A stretch of DNA of 64,000 nucleotides, taken from assembly GCA_046297695.1 (NCBI GenBank), contig JBKBHF010000020.1, positions 1 to 64,000 on the forward strand. Reading direction: 5' to 3'. Positions 26,364 through 37,628 of this stretch are shown piece by piece (the first letter of the stretch is position 1; each line of letters opens with the position of its first letter). The translations under genes and the position numbers were made by a program. Under the pieces are notes generated by a model. That model was not told the DNA's origin. It made no database searches and saw only the letters and a program-made list of their open reading frames with translations. The DNA is from Permianibacter sp046297695 (lineage in GTDB: Bacteria; Pseudomonadota; Gammaproteobacteria; Enterobacterales; Permianibacteraceae).

Positions 26364-28016
26364 TTAGTGCCGGTGCCGACGCATCCAGCTACCGGTCAGG
26401 CCGAGATAGGCGGCGCCCGCCAGCAGCACGGCAACTGCCGGCTGCGGCAGCGCCGGCCAGACCAGACCGGTGGCAGCCAGTACGGTCAGCAACACCGCCG
26501 CCAACTGACGCTGGGCGCCGATGCGCTGCCGGCTCTCGCGCACCAGCAGCTGCCGCAGCTGGCGCCCGGTATCGGCGACATGCTCACCTTCGGCCCGGGC
26601 ACGCAGCGCGGCCAGTGCCAGCTCGGGCACGGCCGGCAGCTCGTTCAACCAGATCGGTGCCCGCTCCAGGGCCCGTTTCAGCAAGCGACGCGGACTGGTA
26701 CGGTCACGGGTCCACTCTTCCAGGTAGGGCTTGGCGGTTTGCCATAGATCCAGTTCCGGATAGAGCTGGCGACCGAGGCCCTCGATGTAGAACAGCGTTT
26801 TCTGCAACAGCACCAGCTGCGGCTGCACGCTCATGTTGAAGCGGCGCGCGGTCTGGAACAGCTGCAGCAGGAACACACCGAACGAGATCTCTGCCAGGGG
26901 CTTGCCAAAAATCGGCTCGCAATTGGCGCGCACGGCCGCCTCGAACGCCTCGACCCGGGTACCGGCCGGTACCCAGCCGGATTGCACGTGCAGTTCGGCA
27001 ATGCGGCGGTAATCGCGGTTGAAGAACGCGACGAAATTTTCCGCCAGATAGACCTGATCGCGTTCGTCGAGCGAGCCCATGATGGCGCAGTCGATGGCGA
27101 TGTAGCGCGGCGCCTTCGGATTGCGGACATCGACGAAGATGTTGCCGGGATGCATGTCAGCATGAAAATAGCGATCACGGAACACCTGGGTGAAGAAGAT
27201 CTTCACGCCGCGCGCCGACAGTGCCTCCATGTCGACGCCGGCGGCTTTCAGTGCTTCGACATCACCGATCGGAATGCCGTGGATGCGTTCGATGACCAGC
27301 AGGTTCTCGCGCACCAGCGGCCAGTGGATATCCGGGACATAGAGCAGCTCGCCATCGGCGAAGTTGCGCTTCAGTGCGGTGGTATTCGCCGCCTCGATGC
27401 GCAGATCGAGCTCGTCTAGCAAGGTGTGCTCGTAATCGGCGATGACCTCGCGCGGTCGCAGCCGGCGGCCGTCGATGTGCAGGCGCTCGACCAGTCTGGC
27501 CAGCGCGTGCAGCAACTCCAGATCGGCAAGGATTTTCTCGCGGATGCCGGGCCGGATGATCTTGACCACGACGTCGCTGCCATCGAGCAGGGTCGCGGCA
27601 TGCACCTGCGCGACCGAAGCAGACGCCAGCGCCGTGCTGTCAAAACGGGCGAACGCCGTGCCGACCGACTGGCCCAGCGCGCGCTCGATTTCGCGCACCG
27701 CAACCGCGGAATCAAACGGCGGCACCTTGTCCTGCAATTGCGCCAGTGCGTCGGCCAGATCCGACGGCAGCAGATCGCGCCGGGTCGACAACATCTGGCC
27801 GAATTTGACGAAGATCGGCCCGAGCTGCACCAGCGCCGCCCTTAGCCGCTCGCCACGGGCCAATGCAGCATCGCAACGCGGCTGCCAGAAAAACGCCAGC
27901 CGCAAACCGAACAGCAGCAAGCGCGCCTGTTTGATGTCAACGTCCTGATCGAGCCGGTAGTGGATCAACACCCGCAGAATCGCCAGCGTGCGCCAGCCCA
28001 GTCGCCACCACTTCAC
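26364..28016 (-). CDS. ubiB: Ubiquinone biosynthesis kinase-like protein UbiB
   Basis: UbiB is an atypical protein-kinase-like ATPase of the ABC1/ADCK family required for ubiquinone synthesis, probably for handling lipid intermediates at the membrane. The 550-aa protein has the N-terminal KxGQ motif (VKFGQMLSTR, about residue 70), the Ala-rich nucleotide loop ALASASVAQVHAA, HADMHPGNIF and DCAIMG. Two hydrophobic helices close the C-terminus. The GTG start overlaps the ubiJ stop by 4 bp, completing ubiE-ubiJ-ubiB. Confidence 0.96.
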   Translation of the reverse strand: MKWWRLGWRTLAILRVLIHYRLDQDVDIKQARLLLFGLRLAFFWQPRCDAALARGERLRAALVQLGPIFVKFGQMLSTRRDLLPSDLADALAQLQDKVPPFDSAVAVREIERALGQSVGTAFARFDSTALASASVAQVHAATLLDGSDVVVKIIRPGIREKILADLELLHALARLVERLHIDGRRLRPREVIADYEHTLLDELDLRIEAANTTALKRNFADGELLYVPDIHWPLVRENLLVIERIHGIPIGDVEALKAAGVDMEALSARGVKIFFTQVFRDRYFHADMHPGNIFVDVRNPKAPRYIAIDCAIMGSLDERDQVYLAENFVAFFNRDYRRIAELHVQSGWVPAGTRVEAFEAAVRANCEPIFGKPLAEISFGVFLLQLFQTARRFNMSVQPQLVLLQKTLFYIEGLGRQLYPELDLWQTAKPYLEEWTRDRTSPRRLLKRALERAPIWLNELPAVPELALAALRARAEGEHVADTGRQLRQLLVRESRQRIGAQRQLAAVLLTVLAATGLVWPALPQPAVAVLLAGAAYLGLTGSWMRRHRH

Positions 28017-28606
28017 AGTTTGACTCCCTGCAAGCGCGCCTTCTGCAACAGCCGCTCGGCGTCATCGCGCAGCCGATCCACCTCGGCGAGAAAGGCCTGC
28101 AACTCGGCCGGCGCCACCAACATCCGCGACTCTTCCTGGAAGTATTCGACGCTGGCCTGCTGAAACTGGCTCAGCGCTTGTTTGAGCCAGGTCGTGACAG
28201 CACGCAGCAGATTGGCCAGCTGTGGCCCGGCAATATCGCCGAGGTATTGCGACAACACTTCTTCCCAATCCGGTTGCAGATCGGTGAAGAACTGCTGCCA
28301 GCGCTGGGCGGCGCCGACATCGCCTTGCACCTGCAGGCTGCCGGCGGCCAGTTCGCCGCGATTGGCCGCGGCCTGCAGAAAGTCCTGCAGACTGCCAGTC
28401 AAGGTGATGGCAGCCGGCTCGTCGTTGCCGGCAAAACGCAGCTGATCACTCTCCACCTTCAAGGTGATGCCGCTGTTCAGCGGTGTCAGCACCACTTTCA
28501 GCGGCTTGCCGGCGAGCGCGGGCAGACGGACAGCCGTCGCCGGATCCAGCGCCAGCACTTTATTCAGCGCCGGTTCCAGCAATTGCAACATCGGCAAGGG
28601 CAGCAT
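28013..28606 (-). CDS. ubiJ: Ubiquinone biosynthesis accessory factor UbiJ
   Basis: UbiJ is an SCP2-domain protein that binds the hydrophobic quinone intermediates and scaffolds the Ubi complex. The 197-aa protein starts at ATG 28606 (MLPLPMLQLLEPALNKVLAL), has an SCP2-like domain (about 20-115, ending in LQVQGDVGAAQ) and a C-terminal helical/coiled-coil region. Its place between ubiE and ubiB, with a 4-bp overlap to ubiB, is diagnostic. Confidence 0.92.
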   Translation of the reverse strand: MLPLPMLQLLEPALNKVLALDPATAVRLPALAGKPLKVVLTPLNSGITLKVESDQLRFAGNDEPAAITLTGSLQDFLQAAANRGELAAGSLQVQGDVGAAQRWQQFFTDLQPDWEEVLSQYLGDIAGPQLANLLRAVTTWLKQALSQFQQASVEYFQEESRMLVAPAELQAFLAEVDRLRDDAERLLQKARLQGVKL

Positions 28607-28635
28607 GTTGGTTTCCGTAGAAGGCGGTATGTCGA

Positions 28636-29415
28636 TCAGGCCTTGAACGCGCGGTGCAGCGCGACGATGCCGCCGGTCAGATTGAACACCTCGCAGCGAT
28701 CGAACCCGGCATTCAGCGTCATCTGCTTCAGCGTTTCCTGATCCGGATGCATGCGGATCGACTCGGCGAGATAGCGGTAACTGTCTTCGTCGTTGGCGAT
28801 CAGCTTGCCCATTTTCGGCAACAGCGAGAACGAGTAGATATCGTAAACCTTGCTGAGCCAGTCGTGCTGTGGCTTGGAAAACTCCAGCACCAGCAAGCGG
28901 CCGCCCGGTTTCAGTACCCGACACATCGACGCCAGTGCCTTGTCCTTGTCGGTGACATTGCGCAGACCAAACGCGATGGTGACGACATCGAACCGGTTGT
29001 CGGCAAACGGCAGGCATTCGGCATTGGCCTGGACGAATTCGAGATTACCGGTCAGGCCGAGATCGGTCAGTTTGTCGCGCCCGACATTGAGCATCGAGCT
29101 GTTGATGTCGGCGCAAACCACTTTGCCGCTCGGGCCAACCCGCGGGCTGAACAGCGCGGCGAGATCACCGGTGCCGCCGGCCAGATCGAGGATCTGCATG
29201 CCGGGCCGGATTTGCGCCATGTCGAGCGTGTAGCGCTTCCAAAGCCGATGGACACCGAACGACATCACGTCATTCATGATGTCGTATTTCTGCGCGACCG
29301 AATGGAACACGCCGGCGACCAGCTTCTGCTTTTCTTCGGTCGCTACCGTCTTGAAACCGAAATGCGTGGTTTGTTCGGTGCTCGTGGAACCGTGTTGGTC
29401 CTGTTGCTCTGTCAT
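28636..29415 (-). CDS. ubiE: Ubiquinone/menaquinone C-methyltransferase UbiE
   Basis: The SAM-dependent C-methyltransferase of ubiquinone (and menaquinone) synthesis. The 259-aa protein from ATG 29415 has the family motif VFHSVAQKYDIMNDVMSFG, SAM motif I LDLAGGTGD, AFGLRNVTD and LEFSKPQ. All key elements are intact. It leads the ubiEJB set, which matches Pseudomonas order. The open frame extends to 29451 but the in-frame ATG gives the normal N-terminus. Confidence 0.96.
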   Translation of the reverse strand: MTEQQDQHGSTSTEQTTHFGFKTVATEEKQKLVAGVFHSVAQKYDIMNDVMSFGVHRLWKRYTLDMAQIRPGMQILDLAGGTGDLAALFSPRVGPSGKVVCADINSSMLNVGRDKLTDLGLTGNLEFVQANAECLPFADNRFDVVTIAFGLRNVTDKDKALASMCRVLKPGGRLLVLEFSKPQHDWLSKVYDIYSFSLLPKMGKLIANDEDSYRYLAESIRMHPDQETLKQMTLNAGFDRCEVFNLTGGIVALHRAFKA

Positions 29416-29462
29416 GTCTGTTTCCTGCGCCGAACCGCACAGCTTCGGCAAACGGTTTTTGC

Positions 29463-29484
29463 AGGAGCGGCCTTGGCCGCTCCT
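29463..29484. repeat. REP-like palindrome
   Basis: Perfect 10-bp arms (29463-29472 and 29475-29484) around TT, sequence type GGAGCGGCC-TT-GGCCGCTCC with a trailing TACAG. It is the same class as elements at 34359-34388 and 38205-38229 and resembles Pseudomonas intergenic REP sequences. There is no T tract, so it is not a standard terminator. Confidence 0.7.
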
Positions 29485-29495
29485 ACAGGACGTTT

Positions 29496-29882
29496 TTACA
29501 GCGGTTTGAACAGCGGCTCCGGAACCGGCTCACGCGACTGACCGGCCTGCTGCAAGCGCAGCAAGTAGGCCTGCCACTTCTGTTCATACTCGCAGCCAAG
29601 TTCATACAAGTATTGCCAGGTGTACAGACCGCTGTCATGACCGTCATCAAAGACGATCTTGACCGCGTACTGGCCAACCGGCTCCAGCGTATTGATACCC
29701 ACCGCTTTCTTGCCAAACACCAGCACTTCCTGGCCGACACCGTGACCGCGCACCTCCGCCGACGGCGAATGCACCCGCAGGTACTCGGCATCGAGCATGA
29801 AGGCTTGGCCATCGGCAAACCGGATTTCCAGTTTGCGTGAGGCCTTGTGCAGATGAATGGCGGTAGGTGTGGAACGGTTCAC
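29496..29882 (-). CDS. DUF971 protein (gamma-butyrobetaine hydroxylase N-terminal-like)
   Basis: This 128-aa protein is a stand-alone DUF971 domain: AIHLHKASRKLEIRFADG, LRVHSPSAEVRGHG, VGQYAVKIVFDDGHDSGLYTW and YLYELG. The fold is shared with the N-terminal domain of gamma-butyrobetaine hydroxylase and with proteins linked to Fe-S assembly, but the bacterial function is not established. The GTG start overlaps the hslU stop by 4 bp, an arrangement conserved in Pseudomonas. Confidence 0.88.
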   Translation of the reverse strand: MNRSTPTAIHLHKASRKLEIRFADGQAFMLDAEYLRVHSPSAEVRGHGVGQEVLVFGKKAVGINTLEPVGQYAVKIVFDDGHDSGLYTWQYLYELGCEYEQKWQAYLLRLQQAGQSREPVPEPLFKPL

Positions 29883-31201
29883 AGGATGTACCGGCTCAAG
29901 TCTTCATTACGCGACAGCTCGCCAAGCTGTTTGTCGACAAACGCGGCATCGACGGTGACGGCACCCTGTTTCGCCTCGAACGAAACGTCTTCGAGCAGCC
30001 GCTCCATCACCGTATGCAAACGGCGGGCGCCGATGTTTTCGGTGCTTTCGTTGACCGCGTAGGCGATCTCGGCCAAACGGCGGATGCCATCGTCAGTGAA
30101 ACTCAGCGTCACCCCTTCGGTCGCGAGCAGCGCACGGTATTGCTTGGTCAGCGCGGCATCCGGCTCGGTCAGGATGCGGACAAAGTCTTCAACCTTCAGT
30201 GCTTTCAGCTCGACCCGGATTGGCAGGCGGCCTTGCAGTTCCGGGATCAAATCGGACGGCTTGGCAAAGCTGAACGCGCCACTGGCGATGAACAGGATGT
30301 GGTCGGTACGGACCATGCCGAACTTGGTGCTGACGGTGCAGCCTTCGATCAGCGGCAACAGATCACGCTGGACGCCTTCACGCGAGACATCGGCGCCGGC
30401 ATACTCGCTGCGCCGCGCGACCTTGTCGATTTCGTCGATGAAAACGATGCCGTTCTGTTCGACGGCCTGCACGGCGATCTGCTTCAGATCTTCCTGATTG
30501 ATCAGTTTCTCGGCTTCTTCTTCGGTCAGCAGCTTCATCGCGTCGGCGATCTTGAGCTTGCGGGTCTGGGTCCGGTTCGGTTGCAAGCCCTGGAACAGGC
30601 TCTGCAGCTGTGAGGTCATTTCTTCCATGCCCGGCGGTGTCATGATCTCGACATTCATCGCCGGGCCGGCGACATTCAGTTCGATTTCCTTGTCATCGAG
30701 CTGACCTTCGCGCAGCTTCTTGCGGAAAATCTGCCGAGTGTTGGAATCGGCAGGTTGTTCATTGAAGCCGCGTGGTGGTGGCAACAGTGCGTCGAGCACG
30801 CGCTCTTCCGCCGCATCGGCGGCGCGGTGCTTGACCTTGGCAACTTCCTGCTCGCGCACCAGCTTGACGGCAACATCGACCAGGTCACGGATGATGGTAT
30901 CGACATCCTTGCCGACATAACCGACTTCGGTGAACTTGGTCGCTTCGACCTTGATGAACGGCGCGTTGGCGAGCTTGGCGAGCCGACGGGCGATTTCGGT
31001 TTTGCCGACGCCGGTAGGGCCGATCATCAGGATGTTTTTCGGGGTGATTTCGTTGCGCAGATCGCTGGCCACATTCATCCGGCGCCAGCGATTGCGCAAG
31101 GCGATGGCGACCGCTCGCTTGGCCGCCTGCTGACCGACGATATGCTTGTCCAGCTCATGGACGATTTCACGCGGGGTCATCGGGGTGATGGTGTCGGACA
31201 C
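29879..31201 (-). CDS. hslU: ATP-dependent protease ATPase subunit HslU
   Basis: HslU is the AAA+ unfoldase that feeds the HslV peptidase. The 440-aa protein has TPREIVHELDKHIVGQ, Walker A GPTGVGKTE, the pore loop GYVGKD, an intermediate domain (about 110-240) and Walker B IVFIDEIDK; it ends in RYIL, the tail that docks into HslV. I chose GTG 31201 because AGGAG lies 7 bases upstream and the length then matches E. coli HslU; the frame extends to 31279. It follows hslV by 80 bp. Confidence 0.96.
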   Translation of the reverse strand: MSDTITPMTPREIVHELDKHIVGQQAAKRAVAIALRNRWRRMNVASDLRNEITPKNILMIGPTGVGKTEIARRLAKLANAPFIKVEATKFTEVGYVGKDVDTIIRDLVDVAVKLVREQEVAKVKHRAADAAEERVLDALLPPPRGFNEQPADSNTRQIFRKKLREGQLDDKEIELNVAGPAMNVEIMTPPGMEEMTSQLQSLFQGLQPNRTQTRKLKIADAMKLLTEEEAEKLINQEDLKQIAVQAVEQNGIVFIDEIDKVARRSEYAGADVSREGVQRDLLPLIEGCTVSTKFGMVRTDHILFIASGAFSFAKPSDLIPELQGRLPIRVELKALKVEDFVRILTEPDAALTKQYRALLATEGVTLSFTDDGIRRLAEIAYAVNESTENIGARRLHTVMERLLEDVSFEAKQGAVTVDAAFVDKQLGELSRNEDLSRYIL

Positions 31202-31247
31202 AACTTTCTCCTGCAGCTTCCGACTCATGAAAAGTGCGGATGTTTTT

Positions 31248-31276
31248 GCTCCTCCCCTGTCAAGGGGGGATGGAGC
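31248..31276. repeat. CT/AG-rich hairpin between hslV and hslU
   Basis: An imperfect inverted repeat (GCTCC...GGAGC outside, CCCCT...AGGGG inside) shares the core CTCCCCTGTCAAGGGGG with a copy at 37471-37489 (one T/C difference). It is probably a dispersed intergenic repeat. There is no T tract on the minus strand, so termination is unlikely. Confidence 0.45.
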
Positions 31277-31281
31277 CACAA

Positions 31282-31824
31282 TTAACTCAACTCTTCAATC
31301 GTCAAATTGCGATTGGTGTAGATACAGATATCGCCCGCGATGTTCAGGCTCTTCTCGACAATCTCACGCGCGCTCAGTTCGGTGTTTTCCAGTAGCGCGG
31401 TCGCCGCTGCTTGCACATAGGGACCGCCGGAACCGATTGCCAGCAGATTGTTGTCCGTCTGCACGACATCGCCGTTGCCGGTGATGATTAAGGAATCGGT
31501 TTTGTCGGCAACAATCAGCAAGGCCTCCAGCCGGCGCAGCATCCGGTCGGTGCGCCAGTCCTTGGCGAGTTCGACGGCGGCACGGGTCAGCTGGCCGTTG
31601 TGCTGTTCGAGTTTTTGCTCGAACCGTTCGAACAAGGTAAACGCATCGGCGGTGCCGCCAGCGAAACCGGCAATGACTTTGCCACCGAAAATCCGCCGCA
31701 CTTTGCGGGCATTGCCCTTCATCACGGTGTTGCCGAGCGTGACCTGGCCGTCACCGCCAACCACGACGACGCCGTTGCGTCGCACCGATACGATGGTGGT
31801 ACCGTGCATCTGTTCCATTGCCAT
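31282..31824 (-). CDS. hslV: ATP-dependent protease peptidase subunit HslV
   Basis: HslV is the proteasome-like threonine peptidase partner of HslU. The 180-aa protein contains TTIVSVRR, whose first Thr becomes the N-terminal nucleophile, GDGQVTLGNTVMKG, AGGTADAFTLFERFE and GSGGPYVQAAA. Here TTIV is preceded by eight residues (MAMEQMHG), so a short propeptide must be removed; AGGAG placed 7 bases before ATG 31824 supports this start. Confidence 0.96.
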   Translation of the reverse strand: MAMEQMHGTTIVSVRRNGVVVVGGDGQVTLGNTVMKGNARKVRRIFGGKVIAGFAGGTADAFTLFERFEQKLEQHNGQLTRAAVELAKDWRTDRMLRRLEALLIVADKTDSLIITGNGDVVQTDNNLLAIGSGGPYVQAAATALLENTELSAREIVEKSLNIAGDICIYTNRNLTIEELS

Positions 31825-31850
31825 GATGCTACTCCTGAATACGAACCGAC

Positions 31851-32441
31851 CTACCAGATCTGGCAGGTGGTAATGCCAGCGTCAGCCAGCTTTTTGCGCT
31901 CGGCTTCCGCCGCCGCTTTGCTCGTGTAGGGACCGAGTTGAACGCGGAACAGGCGGGCACCGGTTTTGCTGGTCACCGGTTTGACATCGGCCTGCAAACC
32001 GGCGAAGGCGATCTGCGCTTTCATGCTCTCGGCCTTTTCCTGGGCACTGAACGCGGCGCAGCCCATGACATAACTCTTGCCGGTCGAGCTGCCATTGGTT
32101 TTGGCCGCGCTCGGCGTGCTGTCGACTTTCTCTTCCAGCAATTCGTGGAAGCTCCATTCCGCTTCGGTTTGCGGGTCGACTTTCAAGGGCTTGTATTTGC
32201 TGTCGGCCGCGTCCTTCTTGTCGGCTTTCGGTGCCGGTTTGGCTGCCGGTTCCTCCTTGTCGCCAGCCACCGATTTGGCGTGCGCAACCAGCTCCTTGGC
32301 ATTCGAGAAGGTATCGGCAAACCACCAGTGACTGGCGAAACCGAGAATGAAACCGAGAATGAGGCCAATCAGCAACACCCGGCCGGTGCTGCTGCCGCCG
32401 CTTTTACTTTTGCCGCTGTTGTTGCTTTTCTTCGCTGCCAT
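31851..32441 (-). CDS. SPOR-domain membrane protein (FtsN-like)
   Basis: The 196-aa protein has a basic, Ser/Gly-rich cytoplasmic start, one membrane helix (VLLIGLILGFILGFASHWWF, about 22-41), an Ala/Lys/Pro linker and a C-terminal SPOR domain (about 120-196) that binds denuded peptidoglycan glycans. SPOR proteins downstream of argS occur in Pseudomonas-type genomes and are probable cell-division factors. It is much shorter than E. coli FtsN, so I do not call it ftsN. Confidence 0.85.
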   Translation of the reverse strand: MAAKKSNNSGKSKSGGSSTGRVLLIGLILGFILGFASHWWFADTFSNAKELVAHAKSVAGDKEEPAAKPAPKADKKDAADSKYKPLKVDPQTEAEWSFHELLEEKVDSTPSAAKTNGSSTGKSYVMGCAAFSAQEKAESMKAQIAFAGLQADVKPVTSKTGARLFRVQLGPYTSKAAAEAERKKLADAGITTCQIW

Positions 32442-32459
32442 TTCCGCTCTGCTGTTTGC

Positions 32460-34220
32460 TTACATCTGTTCCGGTGCGGATACGCCGAGCATCGCCAGAC
32501 CGTCGGCCAGTACGATGCGGGTCGCTTCGCACAGCACCATCCGGGTGTTGCGGGCGACCGTATCGTCAACCAGCACTTTGTCATCGTTGTACCAGCTGTG
32601 GAAATCGGTCGCGAGATCGTTCAGGTAATGGGTCAGCATGTGCGGCGCCTCGTTGCGCGCCGCTGCCGCCAGCATTTCCGGATACTGCGACAGCCGCACC
32701 GCGACATCGCCGGCTTTCGGATGGTCGAGTTTGCCGATTTCGCTCAGGCCGAGCGCAGCGTCGTAGCTCAGACCTTTCTCGACCGCGTTGCGGAACACCG
32801 AGCAGATCCGGGCGTGGGCGTATTGAATGTAGTAAACCGGGTTGTCCTTGCTCTGCGAACGCGCCAGCTCGATGTCGAACTCCAGATGCTGCTCCGGCGA
32901 CCGGGTCAGGTAGAAGAAGCGGGTGGCATCGGCGCCAGCTTCATCGATCAGATCGTTGAGCGTGACGAAGTTGCCGCTGCGCTTGCCCATCCGACCCGAC
33001 GACAGCGTGACGAACTGGATCAGCGCAACGTGGAACTGCTTGCCCTTGCCGGACAGCTGTTCGATGGCGGCGCGCATCCGGGCGATGTAGCCGTGGTGAT
33101 CGGCGCCCCAAACGTCAATCAGGAGATCATAGCCGCGATCGAGTTTGTCGAGGTGGTAGGCGATGTCCGGCGTGAAGTAGGTCAGCGCGCCGTCTTTCTT
33201 GATGAGCACGCGATCCTTTTCGTCGCCATAGGCCTCGGTCTTGAGCCATATCGCACCGTCTTTTTCATAAACGGCATCTTTCTCGCGCAGCCGCTTCAGC
33301 GTTGATTCAACGGCACCGGTATCGACCAGCGTGCGTTCGGAATACCAGCGATCGAATGTGACGTTCAGCTTTTCCAGCGTCGCCTTGATGGCGCCGAGCT
33401 GTTCGTTCAGACCACAGTCCTGCACGGTGCGGTAATCGGCGCCGAGCAGTTGTTTGGCGCGCTCGATCAGCGCATCGAGGTGCTTCTCTTTGACGATCTT
33501 GGCAGCGTCGCCGTCTTCGGTGCTGTCGGCCGGAATGTCGCGGATGACATCGGCATACGGCCGCTTGAATTTGTCGCCGTATTTGTCAAGCAGCAGCCTG
33601 GCGTTGTCGATGACATAGCTGCTCGGGTAAGCGCGTGACGGAATCGCGACTTTCTCACCGAGCAACTCCAGATAGCGCAGCCACAGCGACACCGCCAGCA
33701 CATCGGCCTGACGGCCGGCGTCGTTGATGTAATACTCGCGCTCGACCTGATAACCGGTCGCCGCCATCACATTGGCGAGTGCCGAACCGTAGGCAGCACC
33801 GCGACCGTGACCGACGTGCATCGGACCGGTCGGGTTGGCCGAGACGAATTCGATCAACACCTTGGCGCCATTGCCGATGTTCGGCCGGGCGAATGCGGCT
33901 TTTTTCTCGTGAATGGTTTTGACAATCGCAAACTGGTGGCCAGCGACCAGCGTGAAGTTGATGAAGCCCGGACCGGCGATGTCGACTTTGGCAAGCTGCG
34001 ACGATTGCGGCAGCGCCGCGATCAGTTTTTCCGCAAACGCCCGCGGCGCCAGGCCGGCACCTTTGCCGAGCACCATCGCAACGTTGCTGGCGAAATCCCC
34101 GTGCGACGGGTCGCGGGTGCGCTCGACGGTATAACGCACGCCCTCCGGCAGCGTCAGTACGCCTTGCGCGGCCAGCGTCTGCAGGCCTTGGGCAACGAGG
34201 GTTTCGACAATCTCTTTCAT
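32460..34220 (-). CDS. argS: Arginyl-tRNA synthetase
   Basis: This class I synthetase charges tRNA-Arg. The 586-aa protein has the N-terminal Add1 domain (about 1-110), the HIGH motif as HVGH in PTGPMHVGHGRG, the KMSK region in degenerate form (GRMGKRSGNF), as is common in ArgRS, and a C-terminal anticodon-binding domain ending in LGVSAPEQM. ATG 34220 is preferred over an upstream TTG. It is followed 18 bp later by the SPOR gene. Confidence 0.97.
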   Translation of the reverse strand: MKEIVETLVAQGLQTLAAQGVLTLPEGVRYTVERTRDPSHGDFASNVAMVLGKGAGLAPRAFAEKLIAALPQSSQLAKVDIAGPGFINFTLVAGHQFAIVKTIHEKKAAFARPNIGNGAKVLIEFVSANPTGPMHVGHGRGAAYGSALANVMAATGYQVEREYYINDAGRQADVLAVSLWLRYLELLGEKVAIPSRAYPSSYVIDNARLLLDKYGDKFKRPYADVIRDIPADSTEDGDAAKIVKEKHLDALIERAKQLLGADYRTVQDCGLNEQLGAIKATLEKLNVTFDRWYSERTLVDTGAVESTLKRLREKDAVYEKDGAIWLKTEAYGDEKDRVLIKKDGALTYFTPDIAYHLDKLDRGYDLLIDVWGADHHGYIARMRAAIEQLSGKGKQFHVALIQFVTLSSGRMGKRSGNFVTLNDLIDEAGADATRFFYLTRSPEQHLEFDIELARSQSKDNPVYYIQYAHARICSVFRNAVEKGLSYDAALGLSEIGKLDHPKAGDVAVRLSQYPEMLAAAARNEAPHMLTHYLNDLATDFHSWYNDDKVLVDDTVARNTRMVLCEATRIVLADGLAMLGVSAPEQM

Positions 34221-34358
34221 CGTGAACAACTACCTGGTGGGAAATGGCGGGCGGACAACGGCAAGCACCGGAAAATGCCCGAAAAATCAGCCGGCTATTA
34301 GACCATTTCCGGCTGGGCGCCGTCGACCGAAGGCGGGGACTTCGGAGACTGGTTTTAG

Positions 34359-34388
34359 TGGGAGCGGGCTTGCCCGCGATGGCGAGCA
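34359..34388. repeat. REP-like element
   Basis: Reads GTGGGAGCGGGCTTGCCCGC then GATGG, with 6-bp arms 34364-34369 and 34372-34377 around TT. This is nearly identical to the well-known Pseudomonas REP consensus. It lies in the argS-priA gap (34221-34509), which contains no gene I can support. Confidence 0.75.
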
Positions 34389-34468
34389 TGCCGTGCGGTT
34401 TTCGGCTGGTGCCGCTCAAACAACACGCTCAGCGAGCTGGCTTGGGTGCGGCCGGAGCCTCCTCTCCT

Positions 34469-34493
34469 CCCCTCTCCCGCGAGGGGAGAGGGG
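34469..34493. repeat. CT-rich hairpin repeat before priA 3' end
   Basis: A 10-bp perfect stem (34469-34478 with 34484-34493) with a 5-nt loop lies 17 bp beyond the priA stop. It may act as a transcript 3' stabiliser, but no T tract follows on the minus strand. It is similar in composition to hairpins at 31248 and 37471. Confidence 0.5.
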
Positions 34494-34509
34494 CTCGAAA
34501 GTGCCGGGC

Positions 34510-36711
<2,202 letters not shown>

Positions 36712-36741
36712 ATCAGGTAACCATTCCTGCGATGTCGCCGC

Positions 36742-37467
36742 TCATGCCATATCACCGGACAGCACGCGGAAGCGCGGCTTCAGCCGCTTGCCATCGGGCA
36801 CGAATGAGCGCAGGAAGTTTTCGGTCAGCAATTGCTTACGGCCGTCGCGGCCGGCGACGATCCACAGCACGTCATCAAGCAGCCGGGTTGGCGCCGGTTC
36901 GATCAATGTCCACTGTTGCAGGCCATCGGCAAACATCGCGCCGGGCACGCAGCGCGGCGCCACGGGCTTGTCGAGCCACAGCCGGAGCGCCAGCAGACTG
37001 TCTGGCGTCGCCTGTGCTTGCCGCTGTTGCAGAATGATTTCGGGTGTCAGCCATTCGATGGCGCTGATTTCCTCCACTTGCGGCGTCACCTCGCCATCCC
37101 ACTGACAGAGCCAGGCGCGTCCAAAGGCGCGACCGCCATCGGGACCACCAGTATAGAACTCACCGAGTTCGGTGAGTGGTGCTTGAATGCCAAGCTCTTC
37201 CCACAGTTCGCGCTGTGCACTCGGCAGATAGGCTTCGCCCGCGTTGACGACACCGCCAGCAGCGAGATCGAGCATGCCGGGGCAGTAGTCTTTGTTCTGG
37301 CTACGGTGTTGCACGCAGAGTTCGCCGCGCTTGTTGACGACGAGAATGTAGGTGGCGCGATGCAGCAGTTTGTGCGCGCGCATCAGCACGCGCGGCATGG
37401 CCGCGGTCGGGCGGTTGTAGTCATCGACGAGTTGAACGAGTTCGGTGGCGGACATTGTTCTTTTCAT
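36742..37467 (-). CDS. NUDIX hydrolase, YfcD-like with C-terminal extension
   Basis: The NUDIX box GGVVNAGEAYLPSAQRELWE followed by ELGI has the full Gx5Ex7REUxEExGU pattern. The N-terminal half (RAHKLLHRATYILVV, QNKDYCPGMLDLAAGG) matches E. coli YfcD closely. YfcD is about 180 aa; this protein is 241 aa because of a roughly 65-residue C-terminal segment of unknown role. The substrate is unknown. ATG 37467 sits almost on its GGGAGG; ATG 37455 is an alternative start. Confidence 0.85.
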   Translation of the reverse strand: MKRTMSATELVQLVDDYNRPTAAMPRVLMRAHKLLHRATYILVVNKRGELCVQHRSQNKDYCPGMLDLAAGGVVNAGEAYLPSAQRELWEELGIQAPLTELGEFYTGGPDGGRAFGRAWLCQWDGEVTPQVEEISAIEWLTPEIILQQRQAQATPDSLLALRLWLDKPVAPRCVPGAMFADGLQQWTLIEPAPTRLLDDVLWIVAGRDGRKQLLTENFLRSFVPDGKRLKPRFRVLSGDMA

Positions 37468-37537
37468 TCCCTCCCCTGTTAAGGGGGTGAGGGAGGGGTT
37501 TCAAATGCGTCACAGTTGACGAATTTGCCTCCCGAAC

Positions 37538-37558
37538 GCCACCAGCTCTGCTGGTGGC
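37538..37558. repeat. Short perfect hairpin upstream of the NUDIX gene
   Basis: Nine-bp arms (37538-37546 and 37550-37558) around TCT. Together with the CT-rich hairpin at 37471-37497 (core shared with 31248-31276) it forms the left part of the 799-bp gene-free region 37468-38266. Confidence 0.5.
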
Positions 37559-37628
37559 TGGGCGGGTTGGGGTGGGGTGATTGTCGCTCGGCTTCGGTTT
37601 CTTTCTTAAACAGCTTGTAGCCGAAAGG

